Below the pieces are notes generated by a model. The model worked only from the letters and a program-made list of their open reading frames with translations. It did not search any database and was not told the origin of the DNA. A program made the translations under genes and the position numbers. From Mytilisepta virgata (taxonomy: Eukaryota; Mollusca; Bivalvia; Mytilida; Mytilidae), in contig CM051518.1 in the NCBI GenBank assembly GCA_028015205.1, positions 57,553,978-57,617,977 on the forward strand: 64,000 bases of DNA, in the 5' to 3' direction. This document shows positions 22,192 to 33,575 of this stretch, piece by piece; position 1 is the stretch's first letter; the number at the start of each line of letters is the position of its first letter.

Positions 22192-24431
22192 ATGTAAGTA
22201 CAATATGATATGCACCAATAGGTTTGATATGGATGCTTTCCTTATTAATGATTTCTTTATACAATAACACTGCAAAAATAAGGATGTCTGATCTTGGTTT
22301 TGATCAGATTTGTACAAATCATATTATGCACATGCAATAACCACAAAAAAAATGACAGGAGTAATATTACAAATATAAATATAAGATGTGGTATGATTGC
22401 CAATGAGACAAATACCATCAAGAAACAAAAAGCTGTTGATGCAAGCAATTATGGTCAATGTGTGGTCTTCAAAATGGAACAAAATCCAATACCTCATGGC
22501 AAATAAATGTTTTGTTGTCTGTTGGTATACATACTAACATACATACTAACATTCAATATGTAAAAAGGGAGGTAATAAGCATTAACAAATTTAAAATGAT
22601 TTTTTTCACTAAAAATTTTTATTTTCTTATTCCAGTGATAAAGTTCATTGCTTTGGTAAAATAAGGCTGATTTTTATTAGCCACCATCGTTACATTCTAA
22701 CTTCATTTATATAATATTACATAAACCATTCAATGATTTTTGAAAACATGCTCACAATACTTTTTACAAAAGTAGTTCCAAGATGGAAGATTTCATTTTT
22801 ATTTTCTTTTTCAATTGGAAACCTAAGACTAAAATTAGAATTTAATTAAAATAAAACAAAAAATGCACTAAATAACCTTGGTAGTACATAGATATAGTTA
22901 CAAAGAATGGGTTTTTTTGCCATTTTTTACAATTTTAGAAGACGAAAGATTCACAAGGCATTTTTTCTACTAAGGGACTTGCATACATGTATGGTATTAT
23001 ATTTCTTTTATTTGACATTTAATATCTAAATCAATGTTACAATATGATAGTATTGACCATGATGAACACATTGATATGCAATAAGTCATAAATTGTTGGG
23101 GGTAATTTTTTTTTTTTTTTTTTTTTTTTTTTGGTTTTGTGGTTTTGTGTTTTGTGTTTTGTTTTTTGTTTTGAAAAGTTTGTTATGATGAACCTTAAGA
23201 AATCATAAAAATCTACACATTCAAGTTTAAACAAGGCATAGTATACTGTTACGAATACCATGAATACTGTCTTTAGTTTGATCCTGTAATATATGTTATA
23301 TGTTGAACTTCGTATAAGAACAAGTTTTTTTTGTTGCACCGTAAGTTCACAACTTGTTTTTCTCGCTAATGTATATTAACCTCGGTTGAGATAGTCCTTA
23401 TATACTATGTACAGATTCTTGTATTTTGATCTGTAATACATAAACATATATACGAGATATGCATACATTCTTTGATATAAATTTTGATTCACAAGACGTG
23501 TACATTTAGTCTCAGATTTACGACTCAGTAGTTGTGCTAAATGCCTAAAATGTTTAAAACCAAAACGATAATCCTAAAATTTGAAGCGCAAATTCAAAAA
23601 TGGCAAAAAAATCTTAAAAGGTAGAGCCAAACCATATACATGTAATGCATTAAATATTTTACGGTGTATTAAATAGTGTGATCTCTGCTTGTAAAGAAAA
23701 CCAATGTGCACAAAAACTTAAGAGGAGAAAATAAATTAAAATACACAATATCTATTCATGAAAATATCAACACGTTATCCTATCATCTGAGAGCAGTAAC
23801 TGGGGATGATTAACGGCTTTTCTTAAGTTTGAATTATTTTTCTTTGTACGTTTGAGATTAATGTGTGATGACAATTAAATGATATTAGTACTCACTAAAT
23901 TACATTTTAAACAATTTCTTCTATGTTATTTCCTCTAGGTCTCATTATCGAGAACAAAGTAAACCTAATAATTCATCATCTTTCCTTAGAAAAAAAAAAG
24001 TTCTTAAAAAAGCATCTGGTATGTTCGTTATAATAGCATTTTGGTGATTTATATATATAAATATATGAGAAAACTCTTACTCACAATTGTTAAAAATTGA
24101 AAAAAAAGTATGAAGAAGAACTTATTAGCATACAACAAAAAATTTGTACAACTGATGAGTCGTAAATCGACGAAATGTGCACATCTTGTGCATCAAAATC
24201 CATATCAAAGAATGTATGCATATCTCATCTATATGTTTATGCATGATATTTCATCAGTGGCATGTACACTCAACGTTAAAGTAATTAAGATAAACATTAC
24301 AGACCACAATACAAGAATCTATACATGGTATATAAGGACAAACTCAACCGAGGGAAAGTTAATGGACATTAGAGTGAGAGAAAATAGTGAACTTACGGTG
24401 CAACAAACAAAAGAATTGTTTACGGAGGGAT
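22192..24431. other. non-coding AT-rich region with simple repeats
   Basis: About 22385-22500 resembles a bivalve dispersed repeat ('gattgccaatgagacaaa'). A poly-T run lies at 23108-23132 and T/G-rich sequence follows. About 24155-24215 ('atgagtcgtaaatcgacgaaatgtgc') is a PLE/SINE tail related to those at 41.68, 43.28 and 44.39 kb. No gene. Confidence 0.4.
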
Positions 24432-24525
24432 GCATCGTCGAAAACCCACGGCCTGTCGCGCTTACGCTTTGCTACACTTACCGTAGCAAAGCGTAAGCGC
24501 GACCGGCCGTGTGTTTCCGACGATG
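24432..24525. repeat. GC-rich 43-bp inverted repeat (hairpin)
   Basis: The arms 24432-24474 and 24483-24525 match at 40 of 43 positions around a short loop (acttacc). The inner stem (CGCGCTTACGCTTTGCTAC) is perfect. It is GC-rich in an AT-rich setting. It could be a foldback MITE or extrude as a cruciform. No target-site duplication is evident. Confidence 0.85.
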
Positions 24526-24906
24526 GGAGGTATGTTGAACTAATATGATGACCTTTAGTCCAGGTAAGCTAAAAATTACATTTGCTGTTTTTAAGGCAGC
24601 TGAAGCCCTGTTTTATACCCTACCCAATATATTTAGAAACTTTGCGATGATGGCTTTAAGTGCATCGTCAAGATACCTTATATTAATTGTTAAAATTGTT
24701 AATTTTGACTGTTATATTGTTTTGGTTTTTTTTTAATATAAAAAATGAAAATATAAATAAGAGGGTCACAATTTATAATCATGAAAATCCCAACGACCTG
24801 TCAAAACATGGTATTTGTCGAAACGAAAAGAATATTGTTCAGCAAAAAGTACAAGACTTTTATTATGACATCAGCTGGCCATCAATTGTAATTCTTTAAA
24901 ATTAAA

Positions 24907-25245
24907 TCAAAACAACTGAAATTTACACCAGATGATTCGAAAGACGATTTGCATGATTGATTGATCTGAAGTCCCACTCAGAAGAGTAACAAAAATACAC
25001 TTAATATCATCTATCGGCTTAATGGAATTGATATTCACTAGAATTAATTCTTCACCGGAATTGTCCAACAGCAACGTTACAGAGAAGGATAATTGGCCAG
25101 ATCCGAATGAAATTTCCTGCCTTTGGCCAGATTCGAATGAAATTTCCTGCCTTTGGCCAGATCCGAAAGAAAGTTCCTGCCTTTCTCCCAAACTTAATCG
25201 GAGATCAAATATTGCTTTTGTACTTCTTAGCGCCTCTCTCAGCAA
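24907..25245 (-). CDS. hypothetical ORF containing a 30-bp tandem repeat
   Basis: A 112-codon ORF whose central part repeats a 10-residue unit (GQRQEISFGS type) three times. The plus strand is also open across the repeat (WPDPNEISCL type). The flanks show no known domain. A coding role is uncertain because a 30-bp repeat keeps frames open on both strands. It may be one exon of a larger gene. Confidence 0.25.
   Translation of the reverse strand: MLREALRSTKAIFDLRLSLGERQELSFGSGQRQEISFESGQRQEISFGSGQLSFSVTLLLDNSGEELILVNINSIKPIDDIKCIFVTLLSGTSDQSIMQIVFRIIWCKFQLF
25094..25185. repeat. 30-bp tandem repeat, about three units
   Basis: Unit 'ggccagatccgaatgaaatt' plus 'tcctgccttt', repeated three times with few changes. 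The third unit is the most diverged. Confidence 0.9.
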
Positions 25246-25711
25246 TAAGTCCAGAAAAATTGGATTGGGGTATAAAATGAACTCAGGTTCATTAATTTTA
25301 AATTAATTTATACTGACTTAAGTTTTTATAAGTAAATGTAGTAAAAATATTAAATTATCAACCTTGGTGGTTTTAAAATTTTGAAAAAGCACAATCTTCA
25401 TATAAATCTTTTTCTGACATTTTCGATATTCTTTTAATGTCAATTTATCTTTTTATACAATTTCCGGAACGTTCTAATTCGCCCCTATTCTTTCCATAAT
25501 TCTACAACTAGGGTATTTGCGGTCATAAGAATCTTGGGACTACTTCTTAAATAGACGTATGCATAAAGAAAATGATCTGACCATTGTTCCAAGATAACTT
25601 GGTAGAGCCCACGGATTATTGTTTTATAAATTTTTCATTTAATGTAACAATGATATTACACTGAAACTATGAAAATTCTAAGCTTATCATCATAATTTGA
25701 TTAGACGATAG

Positions 25712-25864
25712 GAAATTGCAGCTCCCAGAGGAATAACAAAAGAGAAAGATGATTATATACCAGTTTCCCGGCTTATAAATGATATTGAAGAAACTATTCT
25801 TCGTCGAAATTACCACTTCAGTGGAAAGAAGTATATGTTTACTCGTATAGGCAAACTACAATGA
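25712..25864 (+). CDS. possible short terminal exon
   Basis: An open frame of about 50 codons ends at TGA 25862-25864 and is preceded by an acceptor-like 'aaattgcag' (ending 25721). It reads PRGITKEKDDYIPVSRLIND then IEETILRRNYHFSGKKYMFT. Composition is coding-like, but no family was recognised and no partner exon seen. Confidence 0.25.
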   Translation, partial: EIAAPRGITKEKDDYIPVSRLINDIEETILRRNYHFSGKKYMFTRIGKLQ

Positions 25865-27445
25865 ATTTACCGAAAACAATGATAAATATTGTATTTTTTT
25901 ATTGTGCATTTATTTGTTAAAAGTACAGTGTTTGTGATAGGGTAGATATAAAGGTTTAATATATTTTAGTTCGTCTAGACTGGATACAGTGTATAAACAT
26001 GAACCAATCTGACCCCTCGGTATAAGGTGGTATACCAATGTACAAGGCCATAAACAGCTTGTTTTCAAATCATAATATAATCACAATTGATCATGAAGTT
26101 ATGTCTATATAAGTAACAAGTCATCAATGGACTTTGGATATTTACATGGACTGACTATATAGTCGCGCGTGCATACTTTTTGTTTATTGTTGTTAATATG
26201 CCTTTTATGAATGTACTTGAAGTTTTATCGCTACATAAGTTCACTTAAACTACGAATAAGAAAATTAAACCGCAAATATATTCATCACAATATTATGGGA
26301 AAAAATGTTAATATTGGGGGGGGGGGGGTAATTTTGCTTAAATCGAGTCTTACAATTACGGAAAAACAAGTATGCGCCGAAGATAAACGCATGAATGACT
26401 ATTATCTGTAATTAATAGTAGTATAAGCTTCAAAAAAAAGGTTTCAAGAACACCATAAAAAGTCAGTTTTATGATTGCTGCGAAAATAATTTCAGGATCC
26501 AAGACCAGGAAAACATCACATGGTTGCTACATAACCTACGAAGATTTTAAAATGACAATCAAATTTACAACAATCAGTGTTCCAGTAGCCAGTTGCACTA
26601 AAATTTCTAAAGTTTTTCATGAGATAAGCCTTATTATCAATTTAAAGACCATCTTTAAACTGCAAAGTTCTACACCAAAGCTGTCTTTGTAAGTTACGAT
26701 GTCAAAATCCCGCATTATGGTCGATTTCGTGGATGTTCTGTTCACTTTCGGTAATACAAGTTTCGTCCGGATAATAACAAGAATTGGTCAAATTCAAATC
26801 CAAACTGACCAATACTTTTTATTCATATTACCTGAAATAACATTGTTTCCGGGGATATTTTCTAATATGTTTAATCCTTCAAATGCAGGCAATATAACAT
26901 ATAAAAGACAAGAGAACTCAGAGAAAAGGGCATTCCGAACGATACGATTATATCCAAAACCATGTGTCCAGAGACAAAGGAAACAAGGACAACACGACAA
27001 AAAAAATCCAAAGTGTTAAAAAAAACAAAGCAAAACAAATGTAATGACCGACTCGGACTCTACCAAAATCTTGGAGTCAAGACCCGGTGCAGTGGTTGGA
27101 TAAGCGTCCTATGCAATGTTTAAATACGTCATAATCCACGAAGATATGACAATAAAGATTGCAACTACTAAATGGTGTTAACTGTTTAAGGATAAGTCTA
27201 AAAACTTGAGTGCACATACAGCTAAACGGACTCAAGGGCCAATATTGCTACTGGTAAAGGGAACAAAGCACTTGTAATGGTTACTTTTTGTGTTCGAATG
27301 CTTGAACTAATGATATCTGTGGTGATCTTGTGTGATAAAACGCACAAGATAGAGAACAATAAACGTAATAAATCTAGACGTCGAAAGTTGGCTACCATAT
27401 TGGAAGTTTGCAATCGGAACATTCATGTCAAAACATCATAAATGT
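25865..27445. other. non-coding region
   Basis: AT-rich with a G-run near 26318-26328. Several short ORFs show no domain, signal or repeat support. No gene called. Confidence 0.3.
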
Positions 27446-29040
27446 ATAAAATAACCATAGGTCAAGTTTGAAACTTGTATTTTTACTTTAAAAAACACTT
27501 TTGTTGTTACAAAAATCACTTTTGTCTTATATCGCACACTCTGATAATGATATGGTATAATTTGACTAAGTATGAACATAAAATTTGTTGAAAAGCTAAA
27601 TTTTGTGTTTTTTTACTGTGAAATTTAATTTTTTTTCATCTAACAAGTATTGCGGTAAGCTGCAGAAATGCTTTTTTGGATACCGTAAGAAATTTATGAA
27701 ACAATTTCTATAGCAAATTAATGAAAGTATAAAAATCATATTTATGACAAGTTAGAAACTTGTATTTTCCTTTAAAAACAGTAGCATTTTAATAAAAATC
27801 ACATTTTTCTTACATCGCACAAGCTTATATAGCTAATTTTAACTAAGTATCATCCTATGTATATGTTTGAAAAGCTAAATGTTTTGTTTTTCACTGTAAA
27901 ATGGAATTATTTTTATCAAACAAGTATTACGGTAAGTTGCAAAGAAGCTTTTTAATATACCGTATGAAATTTTTTGAGCTAACTTCATGTCAAAATTCCT
28001 AAAAGTATAAAATATGTACCCAACAAGTTTGAAACTTATGTTTTTTCTTTAAAAACAGTAGCATTCTTGCAAAAATCACATTTCTCTATATCGCACTAGC
28101 TTATATAGCTAATTTTAACAAAGTATCATCCTATGTATATGTTTGAAAAGCTAAATGGTTTTTTTTCCACTGTAAAATGGAATTATTTTTATCAATCAAG
28201 TATTACTTATATCTGTAAGTTGCAGAGGAACTTTTTATTATACCATATGAAAGTTTTTTAGCTAAATTCATGTAAAAAATTCCTAAAAGTATAAAATATG
28301 TACCTATTAAGTTTGAAACGTGTTTTCAGTTTAAAATTCTCATCTGTTTTAATAAAAATCACTTTTGTCATATATCGCACACTCTGATAGAGCTGAATTG
28401 GATTAAATATCAACCTAAAATTGGTTGAAACTAAGTTTTGTGTTTTTCACTGTGAAATTGAAATATTTTCCATCAAAAAAGTACTACGGTAAGTTGCAAA
28501 ACACTTTTTTGGATACCGTGGGTTTGAAAAGCTAAATTTTGTGTTTTTTTTTTTCACACTGAAATTTAAATTCTTTTTATCAAGCAAATATTACTATAAG
28601 TGACAGAGATACTTTTAAGAATAAAATTTATAAAATAATTTCTTGTAAAAAATTCCTAAAGGTATAAGATAAGTACATGTCAAGTTTGAAACTTGTATTT
28701 TCATTTAAAAAAAAAACACTTCTGTTACAACAAAAATAACTTGTCTTATATCGCACACCGTGATAGATCTTAATTTTACTTAGTATGAACATATTATTGG
28801 TTGAAAAGCTAAATTTTGTATTTTGTTCACTGTGAAATTGAAATTTTTTCATCTAAAATGTATTACGGTAAGTCACAGAGAATTCTTTTAAGATACCGTA
28901 AGAAATGTATGAACTAAATTCATGTCAAAACTTCATAAAACATAAGATAAGCATATGGCAGGATTGAAAAGTCTTGTATTTTTACTTTAGAAAAAAATAT
29001 CAATATAAAAAATCACATTAATCTTATACCAGACAGTCTG
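27446..29040. repeat. ~280-bp satellite array, about 5.5 copies
   Basis: The block 'caagtttgaaacttgtattt' recurs near 27461, 27746, 28023, 28306, 28679 and 28957, mostly 276-285 bp apart. One interval near 28306-28679 is enlarged by a partial internal duplication. Each unit also holds 'tatatcgcacac', 'aaaagctaaattttgtg' and 'attacggtaagt'. Units are diverged. Very AT-rich, no coding potential. Confidence 0.85.
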
Positions 29041-29666
29041 ATAGGAACAAAATATCTAAAAAAAAAAGATCGAACCTAGTAATTACAATATAAAAAAAGA
29101 AACAAAAATGAAATGGACCAAATGAAATAATAATAATAATATGAAAAAAAAACAAATAAATTCTTTTAAATGCAATTTCGTATAATAACTAAAGGTATGA
29201 TAAATAAAAAAATGAAAGAATGATAAAGATTACAGTTAAAAAAAGTTACTTAAAAATTATATATATACTAAAATACGAATAATTTTGTGATAGTCTGCGT
29301 ACTTTAATTAACATGAAACATTTTAACAAAATCATCTGAACTTCTTGGAAGCAAATTAATTGTTTTGATTTAAAGAATTTAAACTACGTATGCGCCGTCC
29401 TGGTGACCAGTTCCAGAATTCAAGTACATTTGGTATACTACGCATGCGCCGTCCTGAAGCAGAGACAGATTTTGTCATAAGGACGAAAACGGTCATCAGA
29501 ACAAACTTAGTGCGCATACCCAGTCCTAAGGACGAAACCAGACGCGGTCCTGGCCGTGGTCATAAGAACATTTATTAGGACCATTTCTGTCCTTATGTTA
29601 ACTTTATGCAGAGATTATGACCAAACGGACCAGTCACAATCTCGGGTCTAAGTTATCATGGAACTG
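29041..29666. other. low-complexity AT region, then unrecognised unique-looking DNA
   Basis: 29041-29330 is A-rich. 29390-29470 holds a repeated 'atgcgccgtcctg' motif (29394 and 29444) in a short duplication. No gene recognised. Confidence 0.3.
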
Positions 29667-29755
29667 TCATAATCTCTGTTTCAAATGTCTGCTTGAGGGT
29701 GATGTTTTAAATTGTCCGTACTGTAGAAGCCCTTGAATGAAGTCCGCTTCATATG
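29667..29755 (-). pseudogene. PLE reverse transcriptase fragment P2, downstream part
   Basis: Reads YEADFIQGLLQ, the block following LFLYSY in PLE reverse transcriptases, then degenerates. It is the continuation of 31262-31601 across the inserted foldback element. Confidence 0.75.
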
Positions 29756-29799
29756 TATGAGTGGCCGTTCGTGTCATTGGCGGTATGAACATACCGTAT

Positions 29800-29930
29800 G
29801 AAATTTTCAACGCGTTGGTTTTTACTTTCAACGCGTTGGTTTTCACTTTCAACGCGTTGGTTTTCACTTTCAACGCGTTGGTTTTGATTCGTAATTCATA
29901 CGGTATGCAAAACCAACGCGTTGGTTTTCA
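29800..29930. repeat. subterminal palindromic minisatellite (left)
   Basis: Five copies of CAACGCGTTGG in about 21-bp units ('ttttcactttcaacgcgttg'). The mirror array lies at 31075-31215 with more mutations. Confidence 0.9.
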
Positions 29931-30081
29931 ATTCCATACCGTAAGTTTTGCACTTTTTGTCAACCAATCAAAATCTTTCTAACAAAGTGTTTTCTAAAAA
30001 TATCCTGTCGTCATTAGTGCATCTCTCTAACTATTCGGACAGCCTCCGGATTTTTCTTGAGATTGGCGGTAAAGTATAAAT

Positions 30082-30786
30082 ATGGCTGAATCATCCGCAG
30101 CCCGTCTGCAAATGTTAATAAATAGGGCACAAAGATTGAATATACAGAAGCAACTGTTGTCGAAAATCAAGACGACGATGATTTCTTGTCTGGGTAAGGT
30201 CTGGTAAAATATTTTTGATAATCAAAATTTACGTCAAAACAATATTTCTTTTATTTATATGTATACACGTCCCTGTTATTATTTTATTGATGTGGTGTTG
30301 TAACATGTATCAAAGAGCTTGTCTGGTTGGTCAGACGAGCTTAATTGAATATTTTTATAGAATATTAAGTGTTTAGATACAGCTCTACTTTCACTGTCAG
30401 TCACTGTCACCGAAATAGAAATTTGATCTTTTCTACTATATTTTCAACTAAAAAATCTAAAAATTTCTGTCTGACCGATTGATTTTATGTCTGACATTTT
30501 GTCGGTCAGACAGAGTTTGGGATACACTGGGATATCCTGCAATTAAAATGAAAATAAAAATAAAATAATGTAAAATTACTAAAAGACCTATCTATATTTT
30601 TTATTTTATCGTAAATGATATTTCAGATTTCAACACTTCAGACGAAGTCATGACTCAAGACTTAGAGCAGGATCATCTAGGAAAAAGAAAAAACCTGTGT
30701 ACTCCTTAAAAGTTACATGTTTGGATAGCCCGGAGTATAAAACAATTAATCCTACCATTGCGAAAGCAATGAATAAAAGCAATTAG
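30082..30786 (+). pseudogene. two-exon gene inside the foldback element
   Basis: An ATG (30082) follows a TATA-like 'agtataaat'. Exon 1 runs to a consensus donor (CTGG|GTAAGG, 30193). Exon 2 starts after 'atatttcag' at 30627 and stops at TAG 30784-30786. Exon 1 begins MAESSAARLQMLINRAQRLN. The acidic end of exon 1 (VVENQDDDDFLSG) joins exon 2 (FQHFRRSHDSRLRAGSSRKK..CLDSPEYKTINPTIAKAMN) only in the second frame, so a small indel probably lies in exon 1. The product would be about 95 residues: an acidic stretch followed by a basic one. No transposase motif is visible. It may be a captured host fragment or a short accessory protein. Confidence 0.45.
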
Positions 30787-31261
30787 GTAAATAACTTTGT
30801 AATTATAAAAATATAAAATCCATTGTATCTGTAGTGCTAATCCGGCTGCAATAATTCACCATTTCCTTGAATCTATCTAAAAATCGCTCCCGGTCTCCCC
30901 TACGTGTAGCCATGTAGCAAGTAAGTAAGTATCTTCAACAACGGAGAATATATTATATTTTCCCGCCAAACTTAACAACAATCTGGAGTCCGTCCGAACG
31001 GTTAATTAGATTGTACTTTGTTAGAAAGATTTTGATTGGTAGACATAAGTGGAAAACTTACGGTATGGAATTGAAAACCAACGCGTTGGTTTTTCATACC
31101 GTATGAATTACGAATCAACGCGTTTAAAGTGAAGACCAACGCGTTGAAAGTTAAAACCAACGCGTTGATAACAAAAAGCAACGCGTTGAAAGTAAAGACC
31201 AACGTGTTGAAAATTTCATACGGTATGTTCATACCGCCAATGACACGAACGGCCACTCATA

Positions 31262-31601
31262 CATATGAGTACAGAAACGGAACGGCGAGGAGAGAAGCAC
31301 AGTTGGTTTCCATTGGAATGCCGATTGTTTGTTGAAAAATTCGACCGCCAAATTCAACAAATATGTTGTCTTTGACAAAATCTAACATGTTTGTAATTTC
31401 ATCTTCAGAATTCTTTTTGTCAGAATCTGAGTGGTACTGAACGAAATAAGCCTTTTCTGTACCTAAAACTAGAAATTTATACCTGCGTGTGCCATTTTTC
31501 ATGAAATTTTTTTTTAAGTTTCCAAGAATCAACATCTGATTGACGCAACTGGTGGAATATGTTTCACAGTAATTATGAAAGCCCTCTTTAATACATCTCA
31601 A
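31262..31601 (-). pseudogene. PLE reverse transcriptase fragment P2, upstream part
   Basis: Contains YCETYSTSCVNQMLILGN, then FGGRIFQQTIGIPMETNCAS and FLYSY, the RT blocks before the catalytic YxDD. The frame is open for 114 codons and broken at the foldback insertion site. Confidence 0.8.
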
Positions 31602-31853
31602 TAAACACTATAAAAAACCAATTATGATTACCAACAAGGTGACCGCTTGCTACAACTGCAACATTAGACTAGACGGTACATAATTTAGATGGAAGGGTCG
31701 GAATGTGCTCGTTTTAACTGTAAAACTAGTTAAGGCTCTCATAGCTGGAGGTCGGATACTGTCGCTGTACAAAACGAAAAAGTCTGAAATTTCCCATACA
31801 GGGCTTAATGCTATGTTTTTTAGTAATCGTATGGTTGTGCTCGTTAAAATCTT

Positions 31854-32694
31854 CTATAACGCTGTGAAATATACACTCCATACAGATATTGGAAAATTAA
31901 AATCGTCCCTTTTATTATAAATTTTAGTAAGAATCTCTCCATTTTCGATATTTATAGTAAGATCTAAAAGAGACCAGCATTTGCTATTCCTATTAGCATT
32001 GTTCAAGTGTAGCTCATTTGGAGAAATGTCTTTTGCATATTGAAGGAACTCTGGGTTATCAACAGTAATTACATCATCAAAATACCTGCATTTGTTATTA
32101 AAAATTTCAGTTAACTTATCATGATTCCGTATTTCATCTTTAAGGAGTTTTCTCATGAAAGACTGTTCATAACAATATCAAAATAAGTCGACAATAAGAG
32201 GAGCACAGTTTGTTACCATAGGAATCCCAATGACCTGTCGATACACGGTATTGCAAAAACGAACAAAAAAGTTGTCCAGCAAGAAGTGTAGGGCTTTGAT
32301 CATGTCATCGCTTGTCCTACCACTGCATACTTTTTTTGCCTGAAAAATGCTTTAAACCACAAGATTCAAAAGACCAGTTAATAAGTGCACCCAACTTTTC
32401 TTTGATAAGATCATGAGGGAGTTGTATACAATGTATAAAAATCATAACTGTCCACAGAAGTTACTTGATGGTTTACTGTTTACTGTTTACAGTTTATCCA
32501 AAACGTTGAGAGATTTTTTTACACTCCAAAAACAATTTTTCATAACATTTGTTGCAATAATTAATGACAAGTTCTTTTATACAAGTAAGAGAACTTCTTA
32601 AAAGAACAGACAATTTAGAGGTGGTACATTTCCTAGAGGCAGAAATAAAACGAAATTTGTTTGGAATTTTACGTAATTTAGGTAACAAGTACAT
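31854..32694 (-). pseudogene. second PLE reverse transcriptase fragment P1
   Basis: Blocks in order on the minus strand: YLLPKLRKIPNKFRFISASR (32694), a decayed middle with YRQVIGIPMVTNCAP, then MRKLLKD..NNKCRYFDDVITVDN with the catalytic Y-F-D-D, and LLDLTINIENGEI / KIYNKRDDFNFPI (to about 31860). It lies directly upstream of P2 in the same orientation. Frameshifts split it. The 3' end was replaced by unrelated sequence at about 31860. Confidence 0.75.
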
Positions 32695-33460
32695 AGTAGA
32701 AATATTGTGGAGTTGGGTAGGAGCTTGGAACTGTTCAGTGGCTTAAATGACTGTGTTGTTCAGTTCGTTAGCTTTAGACCACGACTCAGAATAATGATGA
32801 ATTCTCACAAAACCCATTTTCACGTTTTTTTTTTTGTTTTTTTTTTTTCAAAGGGGGCGTTCGCACTTACGTCCCCACCTGGATCCGCCAATGGAGATTC
32901 TTAAAATAGGAAATAAAATCTACATCTGTTAGATAATTAGTAGTTTTATATAAAAATTAGTTTTTTTTCTGTTGCTGTCTAAATTCATAGTTTGTCAAAA
33001 TATTTTAAATTGTAATAATCAATCTTTGTAAATGTATTTATTTATTTTATTTTATTTTATTTATTTATCTATTATTTATTTATTCATTTATTTTCGGTTG
33101 ATTATACAATGCACATAATATTTACAATATTGTACAATTGTAGACTATAAAAGTAAGTTAAACAATTTACAAAAAGTTTTAAAATAAATGAAATATACCG
33201 TAGAGGTAAAGGAAGACATTTTGATCTTTTTGGACTCAATAATAAAGAGACAACCTCTTCAATGACATGTCGAATATATTAGGCCAGACAAAGTTATCTT
33301 CGGGACACGAGATAGAGATACACTCCGATTTGAATCACACATATAAACACAGTGATGGCGTGATGACTTTTATCAATTAAATATTTACATTAGTTATTTA
33401 TTAATATACTGTGTATATATCTAACAACTAGCAATAATTTTACTCAGTTGAGAAATATTC
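32695..33460. other. spacer upstream of the MPDU1-like gene
   Basis: Contains T-rich runs (32825-32850), an inverted relative of the repeat at 15160 ('ccccacctggatccgcc'), and a TTTATTT-rich stretch near 33030-33100. It should include the MPDU1-like promoter. No TATA box stands out. Confidence 0.35.
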
Positions 33461-33575
33461 ATGGCCATGGGAAGTTGGGAGTTATCAACTGTTACTAGGG
33501 TTATGTCCCCTGAGTCGCTTGATCTTTGTCTTGACTGCTTTGAAGAATTAGTACAACGTCACAAATTTCCGCATC
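33461..33575 (+). CDS. MPDU1: MPDU1-like exon 1
   Basis: 38 codons plus one base, encoding the N-terminal SPESLDLCLDCFEELVQRHK stretch. Donor is CATC|GTAAGT. Confidence 0.75.

Larger units (their letters stand above)
29756..31261. mobile_element. 1.5-kb foldback transposon with ~240-bp inverted ends
   Basis: Ends TATGAGTGGCCGTTCGTGTC.. and its inverse are flanked by CATATG (29750-29755 and 31262-31267), a probable 6-bp duplication. It sits inside a PLE reading frame, and taking out the element plus one CATATG rejoins that frame. The inverted ends run to about 29989 and 31016. Each contains an array of the palindrome CAACGCGTTG spaced about 21 bp, five or so copies per side. The core (1 kb) has a spliced-looking gene but no transposase domain I recognise. 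The superfamily is unassigned. Confidence 0.85.

Noticed and set aside
24110..24496. 128-codon plus ORF
   Set aside because: Runs through a dispersed PLE/SINE tail and one arm of the hairpin, with no conserved protein pattern.
29390..29578. Arg-rich 62-codon ORF
   Set aside because: Low-complexity codons around a duplicated 'atgcgccgtcctg' motif. Not convincing as a gene.
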